Positions 1-6,855 of a stretch of 64,000 bases of DNA are shown here, piece by piece. A program made the position numbers and the translations under genes. Within the stretch, counting starts at the first letter, position 1. Each line of letters starts with the position of its first letter. This DNA comes from Streptomyces fructofermentans (GTDB taxonomy: Bacteria > Actinomycetota > Actinomycetes > Streptomycetales > Streptomycetaceae). The DNA is taken from contig NZ_BMWD01000017.1 of NCBI RefSeq assembly GCF_014651055.1, positions 62,001-126,000 of the forward strand, given 5' to 3'. Below the pieces are notes generated by a model that saw only the letters and a program-made list of their open reading frames with translations, had not been told where the DNA came from and did not search any database.

Positions 1-39
1 CAAAACCAGCGGTTGGGGGTTCAAGTCCCTCCGGCCCTG
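1..39 (+). tRNA. tRNA-Trp, 3' part only
   Basis: The window opens inside a tRNA gene. The first two bases are the last two of a CCA anticodon. The 3' anticodon stem, a five-pair T stem around the loop TTCAAGT (20-26), the 3' acceptor strand (32-38) and discriminator G (39) follow. CCA is not encoded. The sequence reads as tRNA-Trp, and tRNA-Trp just before secE-nusG is the usual actinobacterial order. The 5' half lies outside the window, so the isotype rests on the partial anticodon, the discriminator and the context. Confidence 0.85.
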
Positions 40-149
40 CTACACACCTCCTTTCGCCAGGATGTGTGCGCATGTACGTACTGCAATGCACCGCCGTGCG
101 GCTCATACCGGGCGCGGCACGGCCACGACCCGGAATCAGGTGAGGACGC

Positions 150-437
150 GTGACGGACGCCGTGGGCTCCATCGACATGCCTGATGCCCAGGATGAGGCG
201 CCGGAGTCCCAGAAGAAGGGCCGCAAGGGCGGCAAGCGTGCCAAGAAGGGCCCGCTGAAGCGCCTCGCCCTCTTCTACCGCCAGATCGTCGCGGAGCTCC
301 GCAAGGTCGTCTGGCCGACTCGCAATCAGCTGACGACGTACACCACAGTGGTGATTGTGTTCGTTGTCATCATGATCGGTCTGGTGACTGTGATTGACTT
401 CGGACTCGACAAGGCCGCCAAGTACGTCTTCGGCTGA
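150..437 (+). CDS. secE: Preprotein translocase subunit SecE
   Basis: SecE is the small clamp subunit that holds SecY together in the SecYEG channel of the plasma membrane. The 95-residue product has a Lys/Gly-rich cytoplasmic N-terminus, then the conserved amphipathic segment (RQIVAELRKVVWPTR, about 44-58) and one C-terminal transmembrane helix (about 65-88). This is the single-helix form usual outside enterobacteria. The GTG start at 150 follows an AGGTGAG ribosome site. It lies between tRNA-Trp and nusG, the usual partner of secE. The main SecY gene is at 35724 in the same window. Confidence 0.97.
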   Translation: MTDAVGSIDMPDAQDEAPESQKKGRKGGKRAKKGPLKRLALFYRQIVAELRKVVWPTRNQLTTYTTVVIVFVVIMIGLVTVIDFGLDKAAKYVFG

Positions 438-443
438 GCCAAT

Positions 444-478
444 CGCGAAGGGCGCCGTTCCCGGCGCCCCTATTCGCG
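444..478 (+). promoter_or_regulatory. Hairpin between secE and nusG
   Basis: The 8-bp stem 450-457/462-469 with a four-base loop is extended by a second 6-bp stem (444-449/473-478) across a three-base bulge. There is no T-run after it, so it looks more like an mRNA processing or stability structure than a full terminator. secE and nusG are probably co-transcribed through it. Confidence 0.5.
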
Positions 479-514
479 TGTTCCACCCCCATGATCCAGG
501 AAGAAGCAGCCACC

Positions 515-1384
515 GTGTCTGACCCGAACCTGAACGATGCCGTCGAGTCGGTCGAGTCCGTTGACGACGAGCTCGACATCGTCGAGGGCGCGGACGTCGA
601 GGACGAGGTCGAGGCTGCCGACGCCGCCGCGGGAGACGCGGCCGAAGAGGCCGCCCTGCACGTCGAGGACGAGTCCGGCGACGCCGTCGACTCCGAGGAC
701 GCTGCGGACTCCGACGAGGCTGACGAGGCCGTCGACGTCGAGGAGGCCGAGGAGGAGACCGAGCCGGTCGACCCCGTCGCCGCCCTCCGCGAGGAACTCC
801 GCACGATGCCCGGCGAGTGGTACGTCATCCACACGTACGCCGGCTACGAGAACCGCGTGAAGACCAACCTCGAACAGCGTGCCGTCTCGCTGAACGTCGA
901 AGACTTCATCTTCCAGGCCGAGGTGCCGCAGGAAGAGGTCGCGCAGATCAAGAACGGCGAGCGCAAGACCGTCCGTCAGAACAAGCTCCCCGGCTACGTG
1001 CTGGTGCGCATGGACCTGACGAACGAGTCCTGGGGTGTCGTCCGCAACACTCCCGGTGTCACCGGCTTCGTGGGCAACGCCTACGACCCGTACCCGCTGA
1101 CGCTGGACGAGATCGTCAAGATGCTCGCCCCCGAGGCCGAGGAGAAGGCCGCCCGCGAGGCCGCGGAGGCCGAGGGCAAGCCGGCTCCGTCGCGCAAGCT
1201 CGAGGTCCAGGTGCTGGACTTCGAGGTGGGCGACTCGGTCACCGTCACCGACGGTCCCTTCGCCACGCTGCAGGCGACCATCAACGAGATCAACGCCGAC
1301 TCGAAGAAGGTCAAGGGCCTCGTCGAGATCTTCGGCCGCGAGACCCCGGTCGAGCTCTCCTTCGACCAGATCCAGAAGAACTGA
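515..1384 (+). CDS. nusG: Transcription termination/antitermination factor NusG
   Basis: NusG binds the RNA polymerase clamp and couples transcription to translation or Rho. The product is 289 residues when started at GTG 515, which is preceded by AGGAAG at 498-503. The upstream in-frame ATG at 491 has no ribosome site and would add eight residues. An Asp/Glu/Ala-rich, probably disordered stretch fills the first 90 or so residues, as in other Streptomyces NusG. The NGN domain begins near GEWYVIHTYAGYENRVK, and the C-terminal KOW domain is recognisable around FEVGDSVTVTDGPFA. It follows secE and is closed by a strong terminator at 1410. Confidence 0.96.
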   Translation: MSDPNLNDAVESVESVDDELDIVEGADVEDEVEAADAAAGDAAEEAALHVEDESGDAVDSEDAADSDEADEAVDVEEAEEETEPVDPVAALREELRTMPGEWYVIHTYAGYENRVKTNLEQRAVSLNVEDFIFQAEVPQEEVAQIKNGERKTVRQNKLPGYVLVRMDLTNESWGVVRNTPGVTGFVGNAYDPYPLTLDEIVKMLAPEAEEKAAREAAEAEGKPAPSRKLEVQVLDFEVGDSVTVTDGPFATLQATINEINADSKKVKGLVEIFGRETPVELSFDQIQKN

Positions 1385-1409
1385 CACTTCTGGACGTACG
1401 TCTTCCGAA

Positions 1410-1454
1410 CAGGTCAGACGGGCTCTCGCAGCCGGTCTGACCTGCTCGGTTTTT
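1410..1454 (+). terminator. Terminator after nusG
   Basis: A perfect 10-bp inverted repeat (1410-1419 with 1435-1444) is followed by five consecutive T (1450-1454). This is one of the few textbook Rho-independent terminators in the window and separates secE-nusG from rplK-rplA. Confidence 0.8.
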
Positions 1455-1480
1455 GGCCGCACATGGATACCCGTTATCGT
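1453..1480 (+). promoter_or_regulatory. Candidate rplK promoter
   Basis: TTGGCC at 1453-1458 and TATCGT at 1475-1480 are spaced by 16 bases and lie directly behind the nusG terminator, 97 bases before the rplK start. The match to HrdB-type consensus is moderate. A second TTGACG at 1516 has no convincing -10 partner. Confidence 0.4.
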
Positions 1481-1576
1481 GGTGCGGTATGCCTCCATCC
1501 GGATCATTGGTCCGGTTGACGGCAGCCGTCCGGGGCGACTCGGACGTAGGAAGGCGAAAACGAAAGAGGACCCGGA

Positions 1577-2011
1577 ATGCCTCCCAAGAAGAAGAAGGTC
1601 ACGGGGCTCATCAAGCTCCAGATCAACGCCGGTGCGGCGAACCCCGCCCCGCCGGTCGGCCCCGCGCTCGGTCAGCACGGCGTCAACATCATGGAGTTCT
1701 GCAAGGCCTACAACGCCGCGACCGAGTCGCAGCGTGGCTGGGTCATCCCGGTGGAGATCACGGTCTACGAGGACCGCTCCTTCACCTTCGTGACCAAGAC
1801 TCCGCCGGCCGCCAAGATGATCCTCAAGGCCGCGGGTGTCGAGAAGGGCTCCGGCGAGCCGCACAAGACCAAGGTCGCCAAGATCACCCAGGCGCAGGTC
1901 CGCGAGATCGCCACGACCAAGCTGCCCGACCTCAACGCCAACGACCTGGACGCCGCGTCGAAGATCATCGCCGGCACCGCCCGTTCCATGGGCATCACGG
2001 TCGAGGGCTGA
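1577..2011 (+). CDS. rplK: 50S ribosomal protein L11
   Basis: L11 binds the GTPase-associated region of 23S rRNA, is needed for RelA-dependent stringent signalling and is the site of thiostrepton resistance (relC) mutations in Streptomyces. The 144-residue product has the N-terminal proline-rich segment [16 protein letters not shown] expected for the thiostrepton-contacting domain, and a C-terminal RNA-binding domain rich in Lys/Ala. The ATG at 1577 follows AAAGAGGA at 1562-1570. It is followed after 94 bases by rplA, the standard L11 operon. Confidence 0.98.
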
Positions 2012-2105
2012 CACCCACCTTCGTAGGAACCATGCGGCCTCGGCCGCACGTGGCAGGGCCTGCTCGGTCCGTACCACGACTCCTCAGAACACATCAGGAG
2101 CAGTA

Positions 2106-2831
2106 GTGAGCAAGCGCAGCAAGTCTCTCCGCGCTGCGGACGCCAAGATCGACCGGGAGAAGCTCTACGCCCCGCTCGAGGCCGTCCGTCTGGCCAAGGA
2201 GACCTCCACGTCCAAGTTCGACGGCACCGTCGAGGTCGCCTTCCGCCTGGGTGTCGACCCGCGCAAGGCCGACCAGATGGTCCGTGGCACCGTGAACCTC
2301 CCGCACGGCACTGGCAAGACCGCCCGGGTCCTGGTCTTCGCGACCGGTGACCGTGCCGAGGCCGCGACCGCCGCGGGCGCCGACATCGTCGGCTCCGACG
2401 AGCTCATCGACGAGGTCGCGAAGGGCCGTCTGGACTTCGACGCCGTCGTCGCCACCCCGGACCTCATGGGCAAGGTCGGCCGCCTGGGCCGCGTCCTCGG
2501 CCCGCGTGGTCTGATGCCGAACCCGAAGACCGGCACCGTGACCCCGGACGTGGCCAAGGCCGTGACCGAGATCAAGGGCGGCAAGATCGAGTTCCGCGTC
2601 GACAAGCACTCGAACCTGCACTTCATCATCGGCAAGACGTCGTTCGACGACACGAAGCTGGTGGAGAACTACGGCGCCGCGCTGGACGAGATCCTTCGTC
2701 TGAAGCCGTCCGCCGCGAAGGGCCGGTACATCAAGAAGGCCGCCATCAGCACCACGATCGGCCCCGGCATCCCGCTGGACTCGAACCGCACCCGCAACCT
2801 CCTCGTCGAGGAGGACCCGGCCGCCGTCTGA
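2106..2831 (+). CDS. rplA: 50S ribosomal protein L1
   Basis: L1 forms the mobile stalk near the ribosomal E site and in many bacteria represses its own L11-L1 mRNA. The GTG at 2106 is preceded by AGGAG (2096-2100). The reading frame stays open far upstream into rplK, but only this start gives the normal 241-residue length and N-terminus (MSKRSKSLRAADAKIDR). Family signatures include GRLGRVLGPRGLMPNPKTGTV in the middle of the protein. A short hairpin (TGCGGC/GCCGCA) sits in the rplK-rplA gap, where a translational control site could lie, but no L1-binding site could be assigned. Confidence 0.97.
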   Translation: MSKRSKSLRAADAKIDREKLYAPLEAVRLAKETSTSKFDGTVEVAFRLGVDPRKADQMVRGTVNLPHGTGKTARVLVFATGDRAEAATAAGADIVGSDELIDEVAKGRLDFDAVVATPDLMGKVGRLGRVLGPRGLMPNPKTGTVTPDVAKAVTEIKGGKIEFRVDKHSNLHFIIGKTSFDDTKLVENYGAALDEILRLKPSAAKGRYIKKAAISTTIGPGIPLDSNRTRNLLVEEDPAAV

Positions 2832-2873
2832 GCCCCGCGCTCACCGGAAGCCGCGTCGCGCACGCGATTTCAG

Positions 2874-2915
2874 GACGGGCCCCGCAACCTTTCGAGGTGC
2901 GGGGCCCGTCCCTTT
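2874..2915 (+). terminator. Terminator after rplA
   Basis: A 13-bp perfect inverted repeat (2874-2886/2898-2910) is followed by a short CCTTTC tract. It ends the L11-L1 transcript. Confidence 0.75.
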
Positions 2916-2994
2916 CTGTCAGATGCCTCTTTTCGGACCGGGTGTCGGTGCCCTGCGCTAGCGTGCTGGGCACAGGAATCGCATAGGGGGACGA

Positions 2995-3900
2995 ATGATG
3001 AGCTCGAACGTGCGTCGCGCGACCGTCTCGATAGCGCTCGCCGCCGCGCTGGCGGGGGTCGCGGCCTGTAGCGGCTCGGACTCGGACGGGGACTCGGGGA
3101 AGGGCGGCGGCGACAAGGGCAGCGGCGGGTCGAGCACCAAGGTGAGCCCGATCGCGGCCCTGCGCTCCGTCGACCGGACCACCGACGGCGCGGACTCCGC
3201 CAGGGTCGAGTCCAGCACGACCATGGGCTCGATGATGTCCATGAAGGCGGACGGCGTCCTCGGCTGGGCCGACGGGCTGACCGGCAACCTCACGATCACG
3301 TACACCGGCGGCACGATGGCCGACCAGATGCGCCAGCTGGGCACGACCTCGATGGAGGCCCGCTACCTGCCGGACGCCTACTACGCGAAGATGGGCGACA
3401 AGTTCGCGGAGCAGTCGGGCGGCAAGCACTGGATCATGTACGCGTACGACGACCTGGCCGAGCTGGCCGGCGGATCGGGCGCGTACATGAAGGACCAGAT
3501 GCAGAACACCACGCCGAACCAGTCGGTGAAGCTCCTGCTGGCCTCCGGGGACGTGCAGAGGGTCGGCGCGGAGAAGGTGCGCGGCGAGAACACCACGCAC
3601 TACTCGGGCACGGTGGACGTCGCCGACCTCGCGAGCCGCAGCTCGAACCTCTCCGAGGAGCAGCTCGCCGACATGAAGCGGCAGCTGCAGCAGGCCGGGG
3701 TGACCACCGAGACCATCGACATCTGGGTCAACGAGGACGACCTGCTGGTCAAGAAGGTCGAGAAGGGCGAGCTGGCCACAGGCCCGATGTCCTCGACGGC
3801 CTACTACAGCGACTACGGGGCGGACGCCTCCGTCGCGGAGCCGCCCGCGAGCGACACCGCGGACTTCAAGGACCTGATGGCCGCCCAGCCCTCGGCCTGA
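2995..3900 (+). CDS. Secreted lipoprotein, LppX/LolA-like fold
   Basis: The 301-residue product starts with a positively charged n-region, a hydrophobic stretch and a lipobox (VAAC), so it should be lipidated and anchored outside the membrane. A Gly/Ser/Asp-rich linker follows. The rest, with motifs such as HYSGTVDV and IWVNEDDLLVKKVEKG, resembles the LppX/LprG or LolA-like family that binds lipids in a beta cradle. This is recognition from motif style, not a search. ATG 2995 and ATG 2998 are both possible behind AGGGGGACGA. A paralogue lies directly downstream (4042), and the pair is conserved between rplA and rplJ in Streptomyces as far as I remember. The substrate is unknown. Confidence 0.85.
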   Translation: MMSSNVRRATVSIALAAALAGVAACSGSDSDGDSGKGGGDKGSGGSSTKVSPIAALRSVDRTTDGADSARVESSTTMGSMMSMKADGVLGWADGLTGNLTITYTGGTMADQMRQLGTTSMEARYLPDAYYAKMGDKFAEQSGGKHWIMYAYDDLAELAGGSGAYMKDQMQNTTPNQSVKLLLASGDVQRVGAEKVRGENTTHYSGTVDVADLASRSSNLSEEQLADMKRQLQQAGVTTETIDIWVNEDDLLVKKVEKGELATGPMSSTAYYSDYGADASVAEPPASDTADFKDLMAAQPSA

Positions 3901-4041
3901 GCCGCCGCGGACGCCGGAGGGCCGCGTACGGCGTGCCACGGACGTCACATGGGCCACATCAGAACTCGGAGGACTCCCCGAGCCCCCCTGGGATACGCTC
4001 GCGCAGTCTGTGAATCGCTCATTTGTTCCTAGGGGGGAACC

Positions 4042-4902
4042 ATGAAGCTCACCATGCGCGGATCCGTGCGCCGCGGGGCGACGGGCGCGGCGCTCGCCGC
4101 CCTCGTCCTCGGCGCGGGCGCCGTCGGCTGTTCGAAGGACTCCTCCACCGCGGAGTCCCCGAAGATGACGCCCGCCGCGGCCGTGGCGAAGGCCGCGAAG
4201 AACACGAAGGACATCACCTCTCTCAGCTACCGGATGACCGGCCGGACTCCGGAGGAGGGGCGAGTCGAGGCCGAGGCCCGGATGCGCCTGAAGCCCACGG
4301 TTGCCATGAGCATGGAAATGAAGGCCCTCGACCAGGGCGCCGACGGCACCGCCGAGATCCGCCTCGTGGACAAGGCGATGTACATCGGCGGGGGCGCCGC
4401 GGCCGCCAAGGAGATGGACGGCAAGAGCTGGATCAAGTTCGACCTGTCCGCGCTCGGGGAGGACGCGCTGGGCGGTTCGGCGCCGGGCGCCGGGGCGGCG
4501 GACAAGAACCCGGCCCAGGAGTCCACCTTCCTGACCGGCTCCAAGGACGTGAAGGAGGTCGGGACCGAGAAGATCGACGGCGTCCGGACCACGCACTACA
4601 AGGGCACGGTCACGCTCGACGCCTTCCGCAAGTCCCTCGCGGACGAGGACAAGGCCACCCGCGAGCAGCGCGAGAAGAGCCTGGAGCAGTACGAGAAGAT
4701 GGGCGTGGACGCGCTCACGATGGACATGTGGATCGACGGCGAGGACCGCACCAAGCAGTTCCGCATGCAGGGCGACGCCGACAAGGGCAAGCTCGACATG
4801 ACCATCACCTTCCTCGACTACAACAAGCCCGTGACGGTCGAGGCTCCGCCGGCCAAGGAGACGATGGACCTGGCCGAGATGATGGGCGAGCTGGAGAGCT
4901 GA
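4042..4902 (+). CDS. Secreted lipoprotein, paralogue of the 2995 gene
   Basis: The 286-residue product has a signal peptide ending in the lipobox AVGC and a mature part beginning SKDSSTAESPKMTPAAAVAKAA. The core repeats features of the upstream neighbour: a HYKGTVTLDAF strand where the other has HYSGTVDVADL, and MDMWIDGEDRTKQFRM where it has IDIWVNEDDLLVKK. They are therefore probable tandem duplicates of an LppX/LolA-like carrier. The ATG at 4042 follows AGGGGGGAA. A TACGCT hexamer (3994-3999) could be its -10 box, but there is no good -35, and no terminator separates the two genes. The function is not known. Confidence 0.85.
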   Translation: MKLTMRGSVRRGATGAALAALVLGAGAVGCSKDSSTAESPKMTPAAAVAKAAKNTKDITSLSYRMTGRTPEEGRVEAEARMRLKPTVAMSMEMKALDQGADGTAEIRLVDKAMYIGGGAAAAKEMDGKSWIKFDLSALGEDALGGSAPGAGAADKNPAQESTFLTGSKDVKEVGTEKIDGVRTTHYKGTVTLDAFRKSLADEDKATREQREKSLEQYEKMGVDALTMDMWIDGEDRTKQFRMQGDADKGKLDMTITFLDYNKPVTVEAPPAKETMDLAEMMGELES

Positions 4903-4911
4903 GCCGCCGAT

Positions 4912-4941
4912 TTGCCCGACGGCCGTCCGTTCACGTAATCT
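4912..4941 (+). promoter_or_regulatory. Promoter of the L10 operon
   Basis: TTGCCC (4912-4917), an 18-base spacer and TAATCT (4936-4941) form a good HrdB-type promoter. Transcription would begin near 4948, giving a leader of about 235 nt before rplJ. Confidence 0.6.
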
Positions 4942-4947
4942 TCCACA

Positions 4948-5182
4948 GAAGCCAAAGACCGCTGGTCGTTGCCGTGTGCTCATTCGAGGACGCGGTGGCC
5001 GAAGGATCCGCTGAAATTGCGGACGACCCGCGCAGGTGACTGTGGACGAGCTCCTGGACAGTCCCGTGCCCCGGCACGGATCTTGTTCGGTAGAGCCACG
5101 CCCTGGCGCCTGCGCCGGGGCGTTTCGTTTTGTCAGTCTCCTTTTGAGCGGTCCTCATCACCCGGAAGGAGGCCGACGCTCT
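4948..5182 (+). promoter_or_regulatory. rplJ leader with terminator-like hairpin (L10 leader)
   Basis: This untranslated region holds a 12-bp hairpin (5098-5109/5112-5123, one G-U, tight loop) followed by TTTCGTTTT, the form of an intrinsic terminator about 50 bases before the rplJ ribosome site. A second inverted repeat (CCGTGCC/GGCACGG, near 5064-5078) precedes it. In many bacteria L10-(L7/L12) binds its own leader, and this region has the position and length for such control. Attenuation is inferred from structure only. Confidence 0.6.
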
Positions 5183-5713
5183 ATGGCAAGGCCCGACAAG
5201 GCTGCCGCGGTAGCCGAGCTCGCGGACCAGTTCCGCAGCTCGAACGCCGCTGTGCTGACCGAGTACCGGGGTCTCACCGTGGCGCAGCTCAAGACGCTGC
5301 GCCGTTCGCTCGGTGAAGACGCCCAGTACGCCGTGGTGAAGAACACGCTGACCAAGATTGCGGCCAACGAGGCCGGGATCTCGACGCTCGACGACCTGTT
5401 CAACGGTCCGACGGCGGTTGCCTTCATCACCGGTGACCCGGTGGTGTCGGCGAAGGGTCTTCGTGACTTCGCCAAGGACAACCCGAACCTCGTCATCAAG
5501 GGCGGTGTCCTTGACGGCAAGGCGCTGTCCGCCGACGAGATCAAGAAGCTCGCGGACCTCGAGTCCCGCGAGGTTCTGCTCGCCAAGCTGGCGGGCGCCT
5601 TCAAGGGCAAGCAGACGCAGACTGCTCGTCTCTTCCAGGCGCTGCCCTCGAAGTTCGTCCGCACCGCGGAGGCGCTTCGTGTCAAGCAGGCCGAGCAGGG
5701 CGGTGCCGAGTAA
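5183..5713 (+). CDS. rplJ: 50S ribosomal protein L10
   Basis: L10 is the stalk base that binds 23S rRNA with its N-terminal domain and carries L7/L12 dimers on its C-terminal helix. The 176-residue product begins MARPDKAAAVAELADQF at ATG 5183, 11 bases after AAGGAGG. The open frame extends upstream into the leader, but this is the only start with a ribosome site and family-like N-terminus. The motif VVKNTLTKIAANEAG is typical. rplL follows after 110 bases. Confidence 0.97.
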   Translation: MARPDKAAAVAELADQFRSSNAAVLTEYRGLTVAQLKTLRRSLGEDAQYAVVKNTLTKIAANEAGISTLDDLFNGPTAVAFITGDPVVSAKGLRDFAKDNPNLVIKGGVLDGKALSADEIKKLADLESREVLLAKLAGAFKGKQTQTARLFQALPSKFVRTAEALRVKQAEQGGAE

Positions 5714-5823
5714 CTCGGCTCGCGCATTGACCGCCGCCTGACGGCGACGGTCGCAGCGGGCCGAACGTACGCCCGCCTCACCAGTACATACCGGCACCTG
5801 CCGAATAGTGGAAGGACGCCATC

Positions 5824-6204
5824 ATGGCGAAGCTGTCCCAGGAAGAGCTGCTCGCGCAGTTCGAGAACCTCACCCTCATCGAGCTCTCCGAGTTCGTGAA
5901 GGCCTTCGAGGAGAAGTTCGACGTCACCGCCGCCGCCGCGGTCGCCGCTGCCCCGGCCGGCCCCGCCGCCGCCGCCGAGGCCGCTGAGGAGCAGGACGAG
6001 TTCGACGTCATCCTCACGGGTGCCGGCGACAAGAAGATCCAGGTCATCAAGGTCGTGCGTGAGCTCACCTCCCTGGGTCTCAAGGAGGCCAAGGACCTCG
6101 TGGACGGCGCCCCGAAGCCCGTCCTCGAGAAGGTCGCCAAGGACGCCGCCGAGAAGGCCGCCGAGTCCCTCAAGGGCGCCGGCGCCTCCGTCGAGGTCAA
6201 GTGA
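5824..6204 (+). CDS. rplL: 50S ribosomal protein L7/L12
   Basis: L7/L12 forms the flexible stalk that recruits and activates translational GTPases. The product is 126 residues: an N-terminal dimerisation domain (MAKLSQEELLAQFENLTLIEL), a long Ala/Pro/Glu hinge (about 36-58) and the globular C-terminal domain with KKIQVIKVVRELTSLGLKEA. The ATG follows GGAAGGA. A strong hairpin lies about 100 bases after the stop, before the separate rpoB promoter. Confidence 0.98.
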   Translation: MAKLSQEELLAQFENLTLIELSEFVKAFEEKFDVTAAAAVAAAPAGPAAAAEAAEEQDEFDVILTGAGDKKIQVIKVVRELTSLGLKEAKDLVDGAPKPVLEKVAKDAAEKAAESLKGAGASVEVK

Positions 6205-6301
6205 CCCCACGGGCCGTGCGCCAGGCGCCGAGAGGCGCACAGGGCGCGGCTCCGGTGAGCTGACACGGCGGCTTCCGTAGCGCTGTAACGCTGACGCAGT
6301 G

Positions 6302-6333
6302 AAGAGCGATCACCCATCTGGGTGGTCGCTCTT
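6302..6333 (+). terminator. Hairpin after rplL (partial terminator or processing site)
   Basis: A 15-bp inverted repeat (6302-6316/6319-6333, one G-U pair) with a two-base nominal loop lies about 100 bases after the rplL stop. It is followed by CGGCGTT rather than a T-run. The same kind of hairpin with a CTTC/GGCGTT ending recurs after rpoC. It may be an inefficient terminator or an RNase III site that sets the rplL:rpoB ratio. Confidence 0.6.
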
Positions 6334-6643
6334 CGGCGTTCGAGGGGGCGTCGGCAGCGGCAGCCTTGCGCTGTCTGTCGCGACGAGTATGGTGATCTTC
6401 GTTGTGCCCCCGGGCCGCCGCTGTGACGGGCCGCAGGACAGGCGGCGAGTGATGTTGGTGGCACTCGGTTTGGGCATGGGGGGCCTTGACGAACCGCACG
6501 CAGCGCGCAATTCTCAGGACGCGTCGTCACAACGATCCGGATCCGAGGCATGGATCGGCGGCGAAGAGGGCAGTATCGATGTGCATCGAGGGCTTGGCTT
6601 GCAGCAGGGGTTGAGAACAACGAGGGTCTCAAAAAACCCGCAC
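6334..6643. other. Gene-free stretch before the rpoB promoter
   Basis: No credible gene is seen here. Short open frames on both strands lack ribosome sites and Streptomyces-like codon bias. The region ends in a less GC-rich segment (a run of A near 6631) just upstream of the rpoB -35 box, which could act as an upstream promoter element. Confidence 0.6.
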
Positions 6644-6672
6644 TGGACATCAGTGTGCCTAGTGGCTACACT
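6644..6672 (+). promoter_or_regulatory. rpoB promoter
   Basis: TGGACA (6644-6649), exactly 17 bases, and TACACT (6667-6672) form one of the best HrdB-type promoters in the window. The start point near 6679 leaves a leader of about 177 nt before the TTG start of rpoB. Confidence 0.75.
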
Positions 6673-6855
6673 GACCCTTTGCGCTGCCTGTTAGCTGCCT
6701 CCTGCCCGTCACCAGGGGCATGCCCTCGCTTGAGCACCGTGGACTGAATCGTGCTTGACCTGGCCATCTTCGGCCGGGCCGGGAAACGTCGGTCCTGGTG
6801 TCCGGCTGGGACCGGTACGCGCGTAGTGAGTCCGAGCCCTCGGAAGGACCCCCTC

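Noticed and set aside
1516..1550. Second rplK promoter with TTGACG at 1516
   Set aside because: No acceptable -10 hexamer lies at 16-18 bases, so it was not listed.
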